64,000 nt of DNA. Source: Aestuariimicrobium sp. p3-SID1156. Lineage in GTDB: Bacteria > Actinomycetota > Actinomycetes > Propionibacteriales > Propionibacteriaceae. How positions within the stretch are numbered: the first letter of the stretch is position 1; each line of letters begins with the position of its first letter. Shown piece after piece: positions 45,354 through 55,147 of this stretch. The stretch spans positions 1 through 64,000 of the forward strand of contig NZ_JALXXB010000005.1 in NCBI RefSeq assembly GCF_025144225.1, given 5' to 3'. A model generated the notes under the pieces. The model made no database searches and had not been told where the DNA came from. It saw only the letters and a program-made list of their open reading frames with translations. A program made the position numbers and the translations under genes.

Positions 45354-46639
45354 CAGTGGGCCTTCCGGTAGTTGAGGGCGGCGTGGCGCTCAGGGCTGAG
45401 CCAGGTCGAGACGGCGGCACGAATGTCGTCACCGGAGATCTCGGCATAGCTGGCCAGTACCCCGTTCACGCGCTGCGGGTCGCCGGCCAGGCTGGTCCAG
45501 TGGTTGATCTCATCGGCGCGGTCCGATGCCGAGGCGAGGTCGCTGAGCACCTGGCGCTCGAGCTGGGCATGGACGCGCTGGAGTTCCTCCTCGGTCGGTC
45601 CCTGCTCGCCCAATCGTCGGATTCCTTCGAGGGTGGCCTCGGCCAGTTCCTCGCTGGAACGACCTTCCCGGGTGTGGGTGCTCACCACGGCGAGGTTCGT
45701 CTCGCCGGCCAGCCCCATGGTTGCCCCCGAGACCGACTCGGCCAGCTCCTGGTCCATCACCAGCGCGCGGTGCAGCCTGCCACTCTGGCCCGCCGTCAGG
45801 ATGTCCAGACCAAGGTCCAGGGCGCGGGTGGTGGCATCGTCCAGGGTGGGGATACGCCAGACCAGGTGGGTGGCATCGCGCGGAACCTGCCGTTCCAGTA
45901 TCGCGGCGGGCGTCCCCTCGAAGGGATCGAGGCCGCCCGGACGCACGCGGGTGGGGGCGTCGACGGGAGGGATCTGCGCGAAATGCCGTTCAGTGAGTTC
46001 GATGGCCTGGTCGGTCGTGACGGCTCCAGCCAGCACCAGGACAGCGTTGGCGGGGGAGTAGTGGGTGGCATGGAAGGCCTGGACGTCCTCCAGCGAGGCG
46101 GCGTCCAGATCGGCCATCGAACCGATCGGAAGGTGACCGTAGGGGTGGTCGGAAGGGTAGGCCAGCTCGAAGAGCGCCTGGAAGGTGTCGCCATAGGGCA
46201 CGTTGTCGTAGCGCTGGCGCTTCTCCTCCTTCACCACCTCGCGCTGGGTGTCCAGGTTGGTCTGGTCCACCTTGAGGAATTCCATGCGCTGGGCCTCGAG
46301 CCAGAGCGCCAGCTCGAGCGCCCCCGGGTGCACGGTCTCGAAGTAGTTGGTGCGATCGAAGCTGGTGGTGGCGTTGGCGGTGCCCCCGGCGGCCTGGATG
46401 GCCGACAGGTGTTCGCCTGTCTCGACCCCGGTCCAGGTGCCCTGGAACATGAGGTGCTCGAAGAGGTGTGCGAAACCCGTGCGGCGGGGCGCCTCGTCCC
46501 GCGAGCCGACCTGATACCACAGGTTCACGGTGACGCCGGGGCTCGCGGCATCCGGGTTCACCACCAGCCGAAGGCCGTTGGCCAGTCGATGTTCCTCGAT
46601 GAGGTAGTGCAGTTGTGGTGCGGGGGCGCGCGAGCTCAT
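45353..46639 (-). CDS. M16 family zinc metallopeptidase (catalytic subunit)
   Basis: This is a 428-aa pitrilysin/processing-peptidase type enzyme. The inverted zinc motif HLFEH is in GFAHLFEHLMFQG, followed by the distal Glu region (QREVVKEEKRQRYDN) and the C-terminal RYTP-like half with GRSSEELAEATLEGIRRL. There is no signal peptide. ATG at 46639 lies eight bases after TAGACT on the minus strand, so the mRNA is probably leaderless. It is followed by the non-catalytic partner, which would normally form a heterodimer; the frameshift there may affect the pair. Confidence 0.92.
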   Translation of the reverse strand: MSSRAPAPQLHYLIEEHRLANGLRLVVNPDAASPGVTVNLWYQVGSRDEAPRRTGFAHLFEHLMFQGTWTGVETGEHLSAIQAAGGTANATTSFDRTNYFETVHPGALELALWLEAQRMEFLKVDQTNLDTQREVVKEEKRQRYDNVPYGDTFQALFELAYPSDHPYGHLPIGSMADLDAASLEDVQAFHATHYSPANAVLVLAGAVTTDQAIELTERHFAQIPPVDAPTRVRPGGLDPFEGTPAAILERQVPRDATHLVWRIPTLDDATTRALDLGLDILTAGQSGRLHRALVMDQELAESVSGATMGLAGETNLAVVSTHTREGRSSEELAEATLEGIRRLGEQGPTEEELQRVHAQLERQVLSDLASASDRADEINHWTSLAGDPQRVNGVLASYAEISGDDIRAAVSTWLSPERHAALNYRKAH

Positions 46640-46676
46640 GGGGTGCGAGTCTAGCCAGAATGATGGGGGAATGGCT

Positions 46677-46706
46677 GAGGGCCCCGACCGCATGGTCAGG
46701 GCCCTC
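46677..46706 (-). terminator. terminator after tRNA-fMet
   Basis: A 13-bp stem (GAGGGCCCTGACC with GGTCGGGGCCCTC on the minus strand, one wobble) has a 4-base loop. It begins seven bases after the tRNA 3' end. Confidence 0.7.
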
Positions 46707-46712
46707 AAGGAG

Positions 46713-46786
<74 letters not shown>

Positions 46787-46800
46787 TCGGTGCTTGCACA

Positions 46801-46828
46801 ACTATACAGACCTCGCCCTCCCAGGCAA
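46801..46828 (-). promoter_or_regulatory. promoter of tRNA-fMet
   Basis: On the minus strand TTGCCT (-35) is separated by 16 bases from TATAGT (-10). The predicted transcription start is about seven bases before the mature tRNA 5' end. Confidence 0.75.
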
Positions 46829-46956
46829 AATCGGCTATCGTTCTGGTCACGAGAATCCCCGGGGCGGGGTCAGGAGACATCTTCCCCGTAGAATCGCCAG
46901 CGGCTGTCCGGGCCGCCCGGCAGCATCCCCACTGGTGGAACATGGAGAAGAACCGC

Positions 46957-48486
46957 ATGCAATTGCCAGAGGTCACGCGACGCACCGTGCTGGGAGCGGG
47001 CACCGCCGCCCTCGCCCTCCCCACGCTCGCCGCCTGTCAGAAGTCCAACCTGCCCGGCTCCGATCCCGACGCGGAGCGCACGCTCGTCGTCGGCGCCTCC
47101 GATGAGCCGCAGACCATGGATCTCACCGCGAACGCCCAGGCCGCCATCCCCCAGGTACTGCTCTACAACGTGTACGAGACCATGGTTCGCATTGACTCCG
47201 AGGGCAAGCTGCGCCCCCTGCTGGCCACCGCCTGGACCATCAGTGAGGACCGCAAGACCTACCGCTTCACCCTCAACGAGCACGCCAAGTTCGCCAGCGG
47301 GACCAAGCTCGAGGCGGACGCCGTCGTCAAGAGCCTCGAGCTCTTCCGCAAGGAGGGCGTCGGCAACAAGGCTCAAGCTGCCAAGATGTCGGTCATCGAG
47401 TCCGTCAAGGCCGAGGACCCCCGCACCGTGGTGATCACTCTCAAGCGCCCCAGCATGCTGTGGCTCTACGACCTGGCGGGCACCGGCGGGGTCGTGATCG
47501 ATCCGGCCGGCATGTCCACACTGGCCGAGAGGCCGATGGGGTCTGGTCCCTTCGTCTTTGACTCCCACCAGCGCGGCAGCTCCGTCACGCTCAAGCGGAA
47601 CTCGGAATACTGGGGCACTCCCACCCGCATCGACGAGGTGACCTTCCGCTACTTCACCGACGCCAACGCGATGAACGGCGCCATGCTCGCGGGGGACCTG
47701 GACATCATCTCCGACCTCACTGCCCCCGAGTCGCTGGACCAGTTCACCGACACCAGCCGCTTCACCGTCATCGAGGGCACCACCAATGGCGAGGTCGTCC
47801 TGGGCATGAACCACAAGAACGCCGCGCTCGGCAAGAAGCAGGTTCGCCAGGCCATCTGCCATGCCATCGACCGGCAGGCCCTGGTCGACTCCGTCTGGGG
47901 TGGCAAGGGCACCATGATCGGCTCGATGGTCCCGCCCAGCGACCCCTGGTACGAGGACCTCTCCAAGACCTATCCGTTCGACCCGGCCAAGGCCAGGGAA
48001 CTGCTCAAGGAGGCTGGGCACGCGACCGGGCTGAAGCTCAACTTCCGCGTCCCGGCGCTGCCGTACGGCCCCGGTGTGGGCAAGTTCGTCGCCAGTCAGC
48101 TCAAGGACGTGGGCATCGACGTGAGAGTCGAGGACATCGACTTCAACACCTGGATCAACGAGGTCTTCGTCGGCGGCAAGTACGACCTGACCGTGGTCGC
48201 GCACGTGGAACCCCGCGACATTGTCAGCTGGACCAACAAGGACTACTACTGGCACTACGACAACCCGGAGTTCAACCGCCTGATCGCCGAGGCCGACTCC
48301 TCAGACGAGGCCACGGGCATCGAGAAGATGAAGCAGGCTGCCCGGATCCTGGCCGAGGACGCTGCCGCTGACTTCCTGTGGCTCTTCCCGCGCCTGTGCA
48401 TCACCAAGGCGTCGGTGCAGGGCATTCCGACCAACTCCACCGGTGTGAGCTTCGACCTCACCGGCGCGACGGTGCGGTCCAGCTGA
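46957..48486 (+). CDS. peptide ABC transporter substrate-binding lipoprotein
   Basis: This is a 509-aa SBP family 5 (DppA/OppA-like) binding protein. The signal peptide has twin arginines (TRRTVLGAGTAALALPTLAAC) and a lipobox LAAC, so it is a lipoprotein that may use Tat. The mature protein has EPQTMDLTANAQAAIPQVLLYNVYE, the domain signature, and later GSMVPPSDPWYEDLSKTYPFDPAKARELL. I chose ATG 46957 because GGAGAAG lies six bases upstream; ATG 46942 is an alternative. TAGAAT at 46889-46894 is a possible -10. It is followed at one base by the first permease. Substrate is probably a di- or oligopeptide. Confidence 0.92.
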   Translation: MQLPEVTRRTVLGAGTAALALPTLAACQKSNLPGSDPDAERTLVVGASDEPQTMDLTANAQAAIPQVLLYNVYETMVRIDSEGKLRPLLATAWTISEDRKTYRFTLNEHAKFASGTKLEADAVVKSLELFRKEGVGNKAQAAKMSVIESVKAEDPRTVVITLKRPSMLWLYDLAGTGGVVIDPAGMSTLAERPMGSGPFVFDSHQRGSSVTLKRNSEYWGTPTRIDEVTFRYFTDANAMNGAMLAGDLDIISDLTAPESLDQFTDTSRFTVIEGTTNGEVVLGMNHKNAALGKKQVRQAICHAIDRQALVDSVWGGKGTMIGSMVPPSDPWYEDLSKTYPFDPAKARELLKEAGHATGLKLNFRVPALPYGPGVGKFVASQLKDVGIDVRVEDIDFNTWINEVFVGGKYDLTVVAHVEPRDIVSWTNKDYYWHYDNPEFNRLIAEADSSDEATGIEKMKQAARILAEDAAADFLWLFPRLCITKASVQGIPTNSTGVSFDLTGATVRSS

Positions 48487-48487
48487 C

Positions 48488-49453
48488 GTGACGCTGCTGC
48501 GGCGGATTGCTGCCCGACTGGTCACCCTGCTCCTGAGCCTGGTGGCCAGTTCGCTGGTCGTCTTCCTGCTGCTGCAGGCATTGCCCGGCGACATGGCCCA
48601 GGTCATCCTGGGCACCAGTGCGACCCCTGAGGCGATCGCCGAGCTTCGCGAGGAACTCGGGTTGAACCGACCCTGGCCGGTTCGCTACCTGGAATGGCTG
48701 GGCGGGCTGGCCACCGGCAACCTCGGCATCTCGGCACTCTCCCAGAAGCCCATTGTTGACCTGATCGCGGCGCCCGTGGGCGTGACCATGTGGTTGGTCC
48801 TGTTCGGCAGCATCGTCTCGCTGGTACTGGCCCTTCCGCTGGGGCTGTGGTCGGCCATGCGACGCCGCCACGTCGACGGTGTGGCCGTGAATGCCCTGAG
48901 CCACTTGGGCATGGCAATCCCCGCCTTCCTGGCGGGCCTGCTGCTGACCGCCCTGTTCGCCGTCACGCTCCGCTGGTTGCCGGCGAACGGGTACGTGCCG
49001 CTCTCGCGCGACCCCTACCAGTGGGCCAGGCACCTCATCCTGCCCTCGCTGGCGCTGGGCATCGTCCAGGGGGCGATGTTCACCCGCTATGTCCGTTCCG
49101 CCTTCGTGGAGGTCCTCGGTGAGGACTACCTGCGGACGGCTCGTTCAGTGGGGTGGACGCGGCTGGGCGCCGTGCTGCGCCACGGTGTCCGCCCGGCCGG
49201 CCTGCAGCTGGTGACCGTCCTGGGCCTGCAGTTGGTCAGCCTGCTGGTGGGGGCGATCGTGATCGAACAGGTCTTCGTGCTGCCCGGTCTCGGGTCGGAG
49301 CTGTTCAAGGCGGTGCAGCGCCGCGACCTGCTCGAGGTCCAGGGCGTGGTCATGCTGCTGGTCGCGGCCGTGCTGGTGATGAACACGCTCATGGAGGTCT
49401 GCTACCTGTTGCTCGACCCGCGGCTGCGCCATCCGGTGGGTGGTGGCCGATGA
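48488..49453 (+). CDS. peptide ABC transporter permease (DppB type)
   Basis: This 321-aa permease has six helices and the DppB N-terminal pattern: RRIAARLVTLLLSLVASSLVVFLLLQALPGD, then LREELGLNRPWPVRYLEWL. The EAA loop reads EDYLRTARSVGWTRLGAVLRHG. Starts GTG one base after the binding-protein stop. It forms the membrane channel with the DppC-type permease encoded next, whose ATG overlaps this stop. Confidence 0.94.
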   Translation: MTLLRRIAARLVTLLLSLVASSLVVFLLLQALPGDMAQVILGTSATPEAIAELREELGLNRPWPVRYLEWLGGLATGNLGISALSQKPIVDLIAAPVGVTMWLVLFGSIVSLVLALPLGLWSAMRRRHVDGVAVNALSHLGMAIPAFLAGLLLTALFAVTLRWLPANGYVPLSRDPYQWARHLILPSLALGIVQGAMFTRYVRSAFVEVLGEDYLRTARSVGWTRLGAVLRHGVRPAGLQLVTVLGLQLVSLLVGAIVIEQVFVLPGLGSELFKAVQRRDLLEVQGVVMLLVAAVLVMNTLMEVCYLLLDPRLRHPVGGGR

Positions 49454-50274
49454 GCCGTTCGCTCAGGGAGGTCACGCTGTGGTCAGGGCTGGTCCTGGTC
49501 GGAATGATCGTCCTCACTGCCCTGGTCGCCATGGTGTGGACGCCCTTTGACCCGATTCGGGTCACCCCCGAGCGACTGGCTCCGATGTCCTCGCGGCACT
49601 GGTTGGGCACGGATGCCTATGGCATCGACATCCTCAGCCAGTTGATGTCGGGTGCGCGGACCTGCCTGCTGGTTGGCATGGTGTCGGTGGCCATCGCCGC
49701 CCTGGTCGGCATCCCGCTCGGCCTGGTCATCGGTATCGGAGGGGATCGCTGGTGGGCCAGGCTACTGCTGCGGATCAGCGACATGCTCTACGCGCTGCCG
49801 GCCCTCCTGCTCGCGATCCTGCTGGCAGCCGCCCTGGGGGCCTCGACCACCACCGCGATGGCAGCCATCGGCATTGCGACGATCCCCGTCTTCGTCCGCA
49901 TGACGCGGGCGGGGACGATGCAGGTCATGACGCGCGACTACGTCGCGTCCGCCCGGGTGTCGGGCATCGGCTGGCCGGCGATCGCCTGGCAGCACATCCT
50001 GCCCAATGTGGCGCCCCTGTTGGGGGTCCAGGCGTCGGTCAGCTTCGCGACCGCGATCCTGGCCGAGGCCGCACTGTCCTACCTGGGCCTGTCGACCCCC
50101 TCCACCACCCCGACCTGGGGACGCATGATCAACGAGGCGCAGCGTGCGATCTACACCAGCCCCGAATTGACCGTGTGGCCGGCGCTGGCCATCGGCATGG
50201 CGGTCCTGGGATTCAACCTGCTCGGTGATGGCCTGCGGGACCGACTCGACCCCCTCCTCAAGGAGGTCTCATGA
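49450..50274 (+). CDS. peptide ABC transporter permease (DppC type)
   Basis: This is a 274-aa six-helix permease with the DppC features HWLGTDAYGIDILSQLMSGART and the EAA loop RDYVASARVSGIGWPAIAWQHILPN. The C-terminus has SYLGLSTPSTTPTWGRMI. ATG overlaps the preceding stop by four bases (ATGA) and its own stop overlaps the next ATPase gene the same way, so the operon is tightly coupled. Confidence 0.94.
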   Translation: MSRSLREVTLWSGLVLVGMIVLTALVAMVWTPFDPIRVTPERLAPMSSRHWLGTDAYGIDILSQLMSGARTCLLVGMVSVAIAALVGIPLGLVIGIGGDRWWARLLLRISDMLYALPALLLAILLAAALGASTTTAMAAIGIATIPVFVRMTRAGTMQVMTRDYVASARVSGIGWPAIAWQHILPNVAPLLGVQASVSFATAILAEAALSYLGLSTPSTTPTWGRMINEAQRAIYTSPELTVWPALAIGMAVLGFNLLGDGLRDRLDPLLKEVS

Positions 50275-51092
50275 GCAGGCGGCTGCTGGAGGTGCGCGAC
50301 CTCCACGTCTCCTTCGGGCGTTCGCGCACCGTGGGGGTCGACGAGGTCAGCCTGAGCCTGGCGGCTGGTGAGCGGCTGGGCGTCATCGGCGAGTCAGGAT
50401 CCGGCAAGTCGGTCACTGCGCTGGCCGTGATGGGTCTGCTGCCGGAGAATGCTCGCCCCCGTGGATCCGTCCGCTGGAAGGGGATCGAATTGCTGGGCAT
50501 GCCGGAACGCCGGCTGGCGCGCCTGCGCGGGACCCAGCTGTCCATGGTCTTCCAGGAACCGCTGACCGCGCTCGACCCCACGATGAAGGCGGGCCGTCAG
50601 GTCGCCGAGGTGTTGCGGCTGCACCGGATGTCGCGGGGGGACACCCAGGAGCGGGTGGTCAGCATGCTGGGCAGGGTCGGCCTGTCCGAACCCGAGCGTA
50701 TCGCCGACTCCTACCCCCACCAGCTGTCCGGGGGGCAGCGGCAGCGCGTCCTGATGGCGATGGCCCTGGTCAACCGCCCAGAGCTTGTCATCTGCGACGA
50801 ACCCACCACCGCCCTGGACGTGACGGTCCAGAAGCGTGTCCTCGACACCCTCGACCACCAGCTGGCTGAGTCGGGTGCCGCCTGCCTGTTCATCAGCCAT
50901 GACCTGGCCGTCGTCAGTCGCATGGCCCACCGCCTGGTCGTGATGCGCCACGGTCGGGTCGTCGAAGCGGGCAGCACTCAGCAGGTGCTCACCGACCCGC
51001 AGCATCCCTACACCCGGGGGTTGATCGCGACCGCAGACCTGGCTGCCGTCGTCCCCGGCGAACGCCTGCCCGTGCTGGAGGACTTCGCATGA
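50271..51092 (+). CDS. peptide ABC transporter ATPase (DppD type)
   Basis: This is a 273-aa ABC ATPase. Walker A is GESGSGKS, signature LSGGQRQRV, Walker [14 protein letters not shown] and the switch His in FISHDLAVV. The Q-loop ([14 protein letters not shown]) is typical of the Dpp/Opp family. The C-terminal iron-sulfur-type extension found in some DppD proteins is short here, with no clear cysteine cluster. It energises peptide import with the DppF-type partner. Confidence 0.93.
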   Translation: MSRRLLEVRDLHVSFGRSRTVGVDEVSLSLAAGERLGVIGESGSGKSVTALAVMGLLPENARPRGSVRWKGIELLGMPERRLARLRGTQLSMVFQEPLTALDPTMKAGRQVAEVLRLHRMSRGDTQERVVSMLGRVGLSEPERIADSYPHQLSGGQRQRVLMAMALVNRPELVICDEPTTALDVTVQKRVLDTLDHQLAESGAACLFISHDLAVVSRMAHRLVVMRHGRVVEAGSTQQVLTDPQHPYTRGLIATADLAAVVPGERLPVLEDFA

Positions 51093-51907
51093 GCCTGTTC
51101 AGCCTGCGCGGAGTCAGCCGCGAGTACGTGCGCGAGGGGCGCACCACCCGGGCACTGGATGACGTCAGCCTCGACATCGAGGAAGGCACACAGCTCGGCA
51201 TCGTGGGGGAGTCCGGTTCGGGCAAGACCACCCTGATCCGGATGCTGACCGCCCTCGACCAGCCCACACGCGGACACGTGCTCTTCCGGGGCAAGCCGGT
51301 GGCGTCTCGGGAAGCACGACCCGTGCTGCGTTCCCAGGTGCAGGTCGTCTTCCAGGACCCCCGCAGCTCCCTGGACCCGCGCATGACGGTGCGCCGGATC
51401 GTCACCGAACCCCTGCGCAGCCACCTGCTGCGCGGACGGTCCGACATTCCCGCCGATGCCCACGCGCGATTCGACGACGTGATGGACGCGGTGGGCCTGG
51501 ACCCGGAGATGGGTTCGCGCTACCCGCATGAGTTCTCCGGGGGGCAGCGCCAGCGCATCGCGATCGCACGCGCCCTGGCGCCCAAGCCCAGCGTACTGAT
51601 TGCCGATGAGCCGGTCTCCGCACTGGATGTCTCGGTGCGTGCCCAGGTACTCAACACCCTCACCGGACTGGTGCGTTCCCAGGACCTGACGCTGATCGTG
51701 GTCAGCCACGACCTGGGCGTGATCCGACATGTCTGCGAGCAGGTGGTGGTGGTGAGGCGGGGTCGCATCGTCGAGCGTGGGGGTGCCGTCGAGGTCTTCG
51801 CCAACCCGCAACAGTCCTACACCCGTGAGCTGGTCCAGGCGATGCCGGTGCTGCCCGGGAGGACAAGCATGCGGACAGGAGAGGGTGCGGCGTCCGCCGA
51901 GGTCTAG
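51089..51907 (+). CDS. peptide ABC transporter ATPase (DppF type)
   Basis: This is a 272-aa ABC ATPase with Walker A GESGSGKTT, Q-loop VVFQDPRSSLDPRM, signature FSGGQRQRI, Walker B VLIADEPVSALD and switch VVSHDLGVI. ATG overlaps the DppD-type stop (ATGA). Its TAG stop (51905-51907) is also the first half of the TAGAGT -10 box for serA. Confidence 0.93.
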   Translation: MSLFSLRGVSREYVREGRTTRALDDVSLDIEEGTQLGIVGESGSGKTTLIRMLTALDQPTRGHVLFRGKPVASREARPVLRSQVQVVFQDPRSSLDPRMTVRRIVTEPLRSHLLRGRSDIPADAHARFDDVMDAVGLDPEMGSRYPHEFSGGQRQRIAIARALAPKPSVLIADEPVSALDVSVRAQVLNTLTGLVRSQDLTLIVVSHDLGVIRHVCEQVVVVRRGRIVERGGAVEVFANPQQSYTRELVQAMPVLPGRTSMRTGEGAASAEV

Positions 51908-51910
51908 AGT
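51905..51910 (+). promoter_or_regulatory. -10 box of serA, overlapping the DppF-type stop codon
   Basis: TAGAGT starts with the TAG stop codon of the ATPase gene and ends seven bases before the serA GTG, predicting a leaderless serA transcript. Confidence 0.55.
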
Positions 51911-51917
51911 GGCCCGA

Positions 51918-53126
51918 GTGAAGGCCCTCCTGCTTGAGAACATCCATTCCGAAGGCGTCCGCGTGCTGCGTGAGGCCGGCTTCGAGGTCGAGACCCGTCC
52001 CGGTGCACTCGGCGAGGACGACCTCATCGAAGCGTTGGAGGGAGTGGACGTCCTGGGCATCCGCTCGACCACCCACCTGACCGATCGGGTGCTCGAGGCG
52101 CGCGGCGACACGCTGCGGGCCGTGGGTGCCTTCTGCATCGGCACCAACCAGATCGACCTGGCCTCGGCCGCGGCGCATGGAGTGGCCGCCTTCAACGCCC
52201 CCTACAGCAACACTCGCTCGGTGGTGGAGCTGGCAATGGCCGAGATCATCGTGCTCGCCCGCCGCCTCACCGATCGCAATGCCAGCATGCACGCCGGCAT
52301 CTGGGACAAGTCAGCCAAGGGCGCCCACGAGGTCCGCGGCCGCACGCTGGGCATCGTCGGCTACGGCAACATCGGCTCCCAGCTCTCGGTCGTGGCCGAA
52401 GCCCTGGGCATGCGGGTCAGCTTCTACGACGTCGCCGACAAGCTCGCCCTGGGCAATGCCCGACGGGTCGACACCCTGGAGGAGCTGCTCGCCACCTGCG
52501 AAACGATCTCCCTCCACGTGGACGGGCGCCCCAGCAACAAGAACCTCTTCGGTGCCCGCGAGTTCGCGATGATGCGGCCGCGATCGATCTTCCTGAACCT
52601 GTGCCGCGGTGTGGTCGTCGACCACCACGCCCTGGTGGGGGCCCTGCGCAGCGGACATGTGGCCGGCGCTGCTGTGGACGTCTTCCCGAACGAGCCCAAG
52701 AACGCCGGGGACCCCTTCCACAGCGAACTGCAGGGCATCGACAACGTGATCCTCACCCCTCACATCGGCGGTTCGACCCAGGAGGCACAGGAGGACATCG
52801 GCCGCTTCGTCGCCACCAAGCTGGCCGACTACGTCACCACGGGCTCCACCCTGATGAGCGTGAACCTGCCCCCGGTCGGCCCGGGGGAGTCCGGTGGGGT
52901 GCGCGTGGTTCACCTGCACAAGAATGTTCCCGGTGTCATGGCACGCCTGAACCAGATCTTCAGCGACCACGGCGCCAATGTCGTCTCCCAGACGCTGGGG
53001 ACCAGGGGTCAGCTCGGCTACGCGGTCACCGACATCCAGCTTGCCGACCATGATCGGGCCCCCGACGTGGAGCAGGAAATCCGGCAGCTGGAGGCCACCG
53101 TGAAGGTTCGCGTACTGGCCTCCTGA
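51918..53126 (+). CDS. serA: D-3-phosphoglycerate dehydrogenase, short E. coli-type
   Basis: The first enzyme of serine synthesis. The 402-aa length and sequence (FCIGTNQIDL, GRTLGIVGYGNIGSQLSV, NLCRGVVVD, VFPNEPKN, LTPHIGGSTQEAQ) match the E. coli-type enzyme with one C-terminal ACT domain. The ~530-aa form with an extra intervening domain is common in actinobacteria and is not what is seen here. The catalytic Arg (CRG), Glu (NEP) and His (PHIGG) are present. The ACT domain starts near RVVHLHKNVPGVMARLNQIF and could give serine feedback. GTG at 51918 lies 7 bases after TAGAGT. Confidence 0.92.
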   Translation: MKALLLENIHSEGVRVLREAGFEVETRPGALGEDDLIEALEGVDVLGIRSTTHLTDRVLEARGDTLRAVGAFCIGTNQIDLASAAAHGVAAFNAPYSNTRSVVELAMAEIIVLARRLTDRNASMHAGIWDKSAKGAHEVRGRTLGIVGYGNIGSQLSVVAEALGMRVSFYDVADKLALGNARRVDTLEELLATCETISLHVDGRPSNKNLFGAREFAMMRPRSIFLNLCRGVVVDHHALVGALRSGHVAGAAVDVFPNEPKNAGDPFHSELQGIDNVILTPHIGGSTQEAQEDIGRFVATKLADYVTTGSTLMSVNLPPVGPGESGGVRVVHLHKNVPGVMARLNQIFSDHGANVVSQTLGTRGQLGYAVTDIQLADHDRAPDVEQEIRQLEATVKVRVLAS

Positions 53127-53182
53127 TGTGATGGGCTGGGCAGGGTCAGCCCGGTTCTGCCGGGATCCCCGGAAGGAGTCCC

Positions 53183-55111
53183 ATGTCCATCACTCGTCGG
53201 GTGCTCGCACTCGGCCTCGCGACAGCCTGCACCGTCTCGCTGGCTCCCACCGCCAAGGCCGAGTCCACTCGCACCACAACCCTGCTCTGCCATGACGTCG
53301 GTCAGGTTCGCGTGGAGGTCACCGGAGACCTGGCCCGCGGTGGCCAGGCCAAAGTCATCGGCTCCGGTCCGGTGCAGCTGACCGGCCTCCCGGGCCTGAC
53401 CGGGCGGGAGGCATCTGGCGCCGCCGTGGTCGTCAAGCCGACCGGCGTCGGCGTGCTGTGCACGGGCGAGGCCATTCATGGCAAGCGTCTGGACGCCGTG
53501 CTGCCTGCCTCCCGGGTTCCCCACGGTCGTGGGGGCAGCGTGGTGGATGGTCAGCTGACCTTCACTGCCACGGTGGACGAGGCCCGAGTGCTCTCCACGG
53601 CGTCCACCCGCCGCGTGCAGCCAGCCGCCCTCGCGAATGACCCGGCCGGCTATGGACCCGTGACCAGCTTCCCCTATGCGAAGGAACTGAACGCCTACAT
53701 GGCGGGGCGCCCGGGCAACACCACCGTCGCCTACCGCAAGGCCGGGACGAGCACGATCATGGTCGGTACCCGCGGCAGCGCCACCAATGTGACCGCCAGC
53801 ATCGTCAAGGTCGGAATCATGGCCACCGTGATGCGTCGCGCCCAGGAGGCCGGTCGTGGACTGACCGCGTGGGAGAAGTCGCAACTGGTGCCGATGATTC
53901 GCCAGTCGGACAACGCGGCGGCGTCCAACCTGTGGAACTCGATCGGTGGGGGACCGGCCATGGGACGCGTGCTCGGGCTGATGGGACTGCGCTCGACGAC
54001 CCCCGGGCCGGGTGGGTACTGGGGGTTGACCGTCACCAATGCCCCCGACCAGGTCGTCCTGGTCGACCACTTCGCGCGACGCAACCCGGTGCTCAACGAC
54101 TCGATGCGCCAGTACGGGCTGTCGCTGATGTACGGTGCGTCCAGCTGGGGCGTGACGGCGGGCCCGGGCAGGATCTACATCAAGAACGGCTGGCTGCCCC
54201 GCACCGATGGTTGGCACGTCAACTCGATCGGCCACGTGCCGAACAGCTATTCCATCGCTGTACTGACCCACGCGAACACCAGCCAGGCCACCCAGACCAC
54301 GACGATCGAGGGCGTCTCTCGGATCGTGTACAAGCATCGCAATGACACCAACGCCCCCGCCCCCAGCGGAGTGCGCGGGGACTGGAACGGCGACGGCCGC
54401 GCGGATGTCCTCGGTACGAAGGCTGGTTACCTGTGGGTCTTCCCCAATCGCAGCGGGGAGCTCAAGGAGCCCTACCGCATCGGTGGCGGGGGCTGGGGAG
54501 CCATCACCTGGATGGGCAGCCCCGGAGATGTCAACGGTGATGGCCGCGCAGACCTCCTTGCCCGTGACAAGGACGGCAACCTCACCCTGTACTGGGGCAC
54601 CAGCAGCGGCGTGGTGACCAAGGGACGCGTGGGGCACGGCTGGAATGGCATCAGCGCCATCATCACTCCCGGCGACTTCGACGGGGACGGGCGTCCCGAG
54701 CTGCTGGGCCGTACGGCCACCAACGAGCTCTACCTCTACACGATCGCCAAGAACGGCACCATGCGCCGGGCCCAGCGCGTGGGCCATGGCTGGGGCGAGA
54801 TGAAGTTCATCGTGGGTGTCTCCCACCTGAACAATGACAAGTACGGGGACGTGGTGGGTGTCGACGACCAGGGGCGGATGTTCGGGTACACCTCAACCGG
54901 TGCAGCGCTGCGTGGCATTGGTCAGGTGGGCCATGGCTGGGCCCAGCAGATGCTGGCCGGCCCGGGCGACCTCTCCGGCGATGGCAGGTCAGATCTGGTG
55001 CGTCTGAACAATGGCGTCCTGACCTCGTACACGGTGGATGGTGCCGGGCATGTCTACACCATGTCCACCAACCCGGCGGCGCGCGCTGAGGGATTCGCCC
55101 TCCTCGCCTGA
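53183..55111 (+). CDS. secreted beta-lactamase-like serine hydrolase fused to FG-GAP-like repeats
   Basis: This 642-aa exported protein has a cleavable signal peptide (cut near TAKA/ES, about residue 26). The middle domain has the class A beta-lactamase/DD-peptidase triad in order: S206-I-V-K209 (SxxK), S242-D-N244 (SDN) and K334-N-G336 in place of KTG. From residue 399 five calcium-type FG-GAP/VCBS repeats follow (GDWNGDGRADV, GDVNGDGRADLL, GDFDGDGRPELL, a degenerate NNDKYGDVV, GDLSGDGRSDLV). Ribosome site GGAAGGAG. Likely a cell-wall-acting or surface enzyme; whether it degrades beta-lactams is unknown. Confidence 0.85.
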   Translation: MSITRRVLALGLATACTVSLAPTAKAESTRTTTLLCHDVGQVRVEVTGDLARGGQAKVIGSGPVQLTGLPGLTGREASGAAVVVKPTGVGVLCTGEAIHGKRLDAVLPASRVPHGRGGSVVDGQLTFTATVDEARVLSTASTRRVQPAALANDPAGYGPVTSFPYAKELNAYMAGRPGNTTVAYRKAGTSTIMVGTRGSATNVTASIVKVGIMATVMRRAQEAGRGLTAWEKSQLVPMIRQSDNAAASNLWNSIGGGPAMGRVLGLMGLRSTTPGPGGYWGLTVTNAPDQVVLVDHFARRNPVLNDSMRQYGLSLMYGASSWGVTAGPGRIYIKNGWLPRTDGWHVNSIGHVPNSYSIAVLTHANTSQATQTTTIEGVSRIVYKHRNDTNAPAPSGVRGDWNGDGRADVLGTKAGYLWVFPNRSGELKEPYRIGGGGWGAITWMGSPGDVNGDGRADLLARDKDGNLTLYWGTSSGVVTKGRVGHGWNGISAIITPGDFDGDGRPELLGRTATNELYLYTIAKNGTMRRAQRVGHGWGEMKFIVGVSHLNNDKYGDVVGVDDQGRMFGYTSTGAALRGIGQVGHGWAQQMLAGPGDLSGDGRSDLVRLNNGVLTSYTVDGAGHVYTMSTNPAARAEGFALLA

Positions 55112-55147
55112 GGCACCAGCTCACCCGCTCTGGAGCTGACGATGGGG

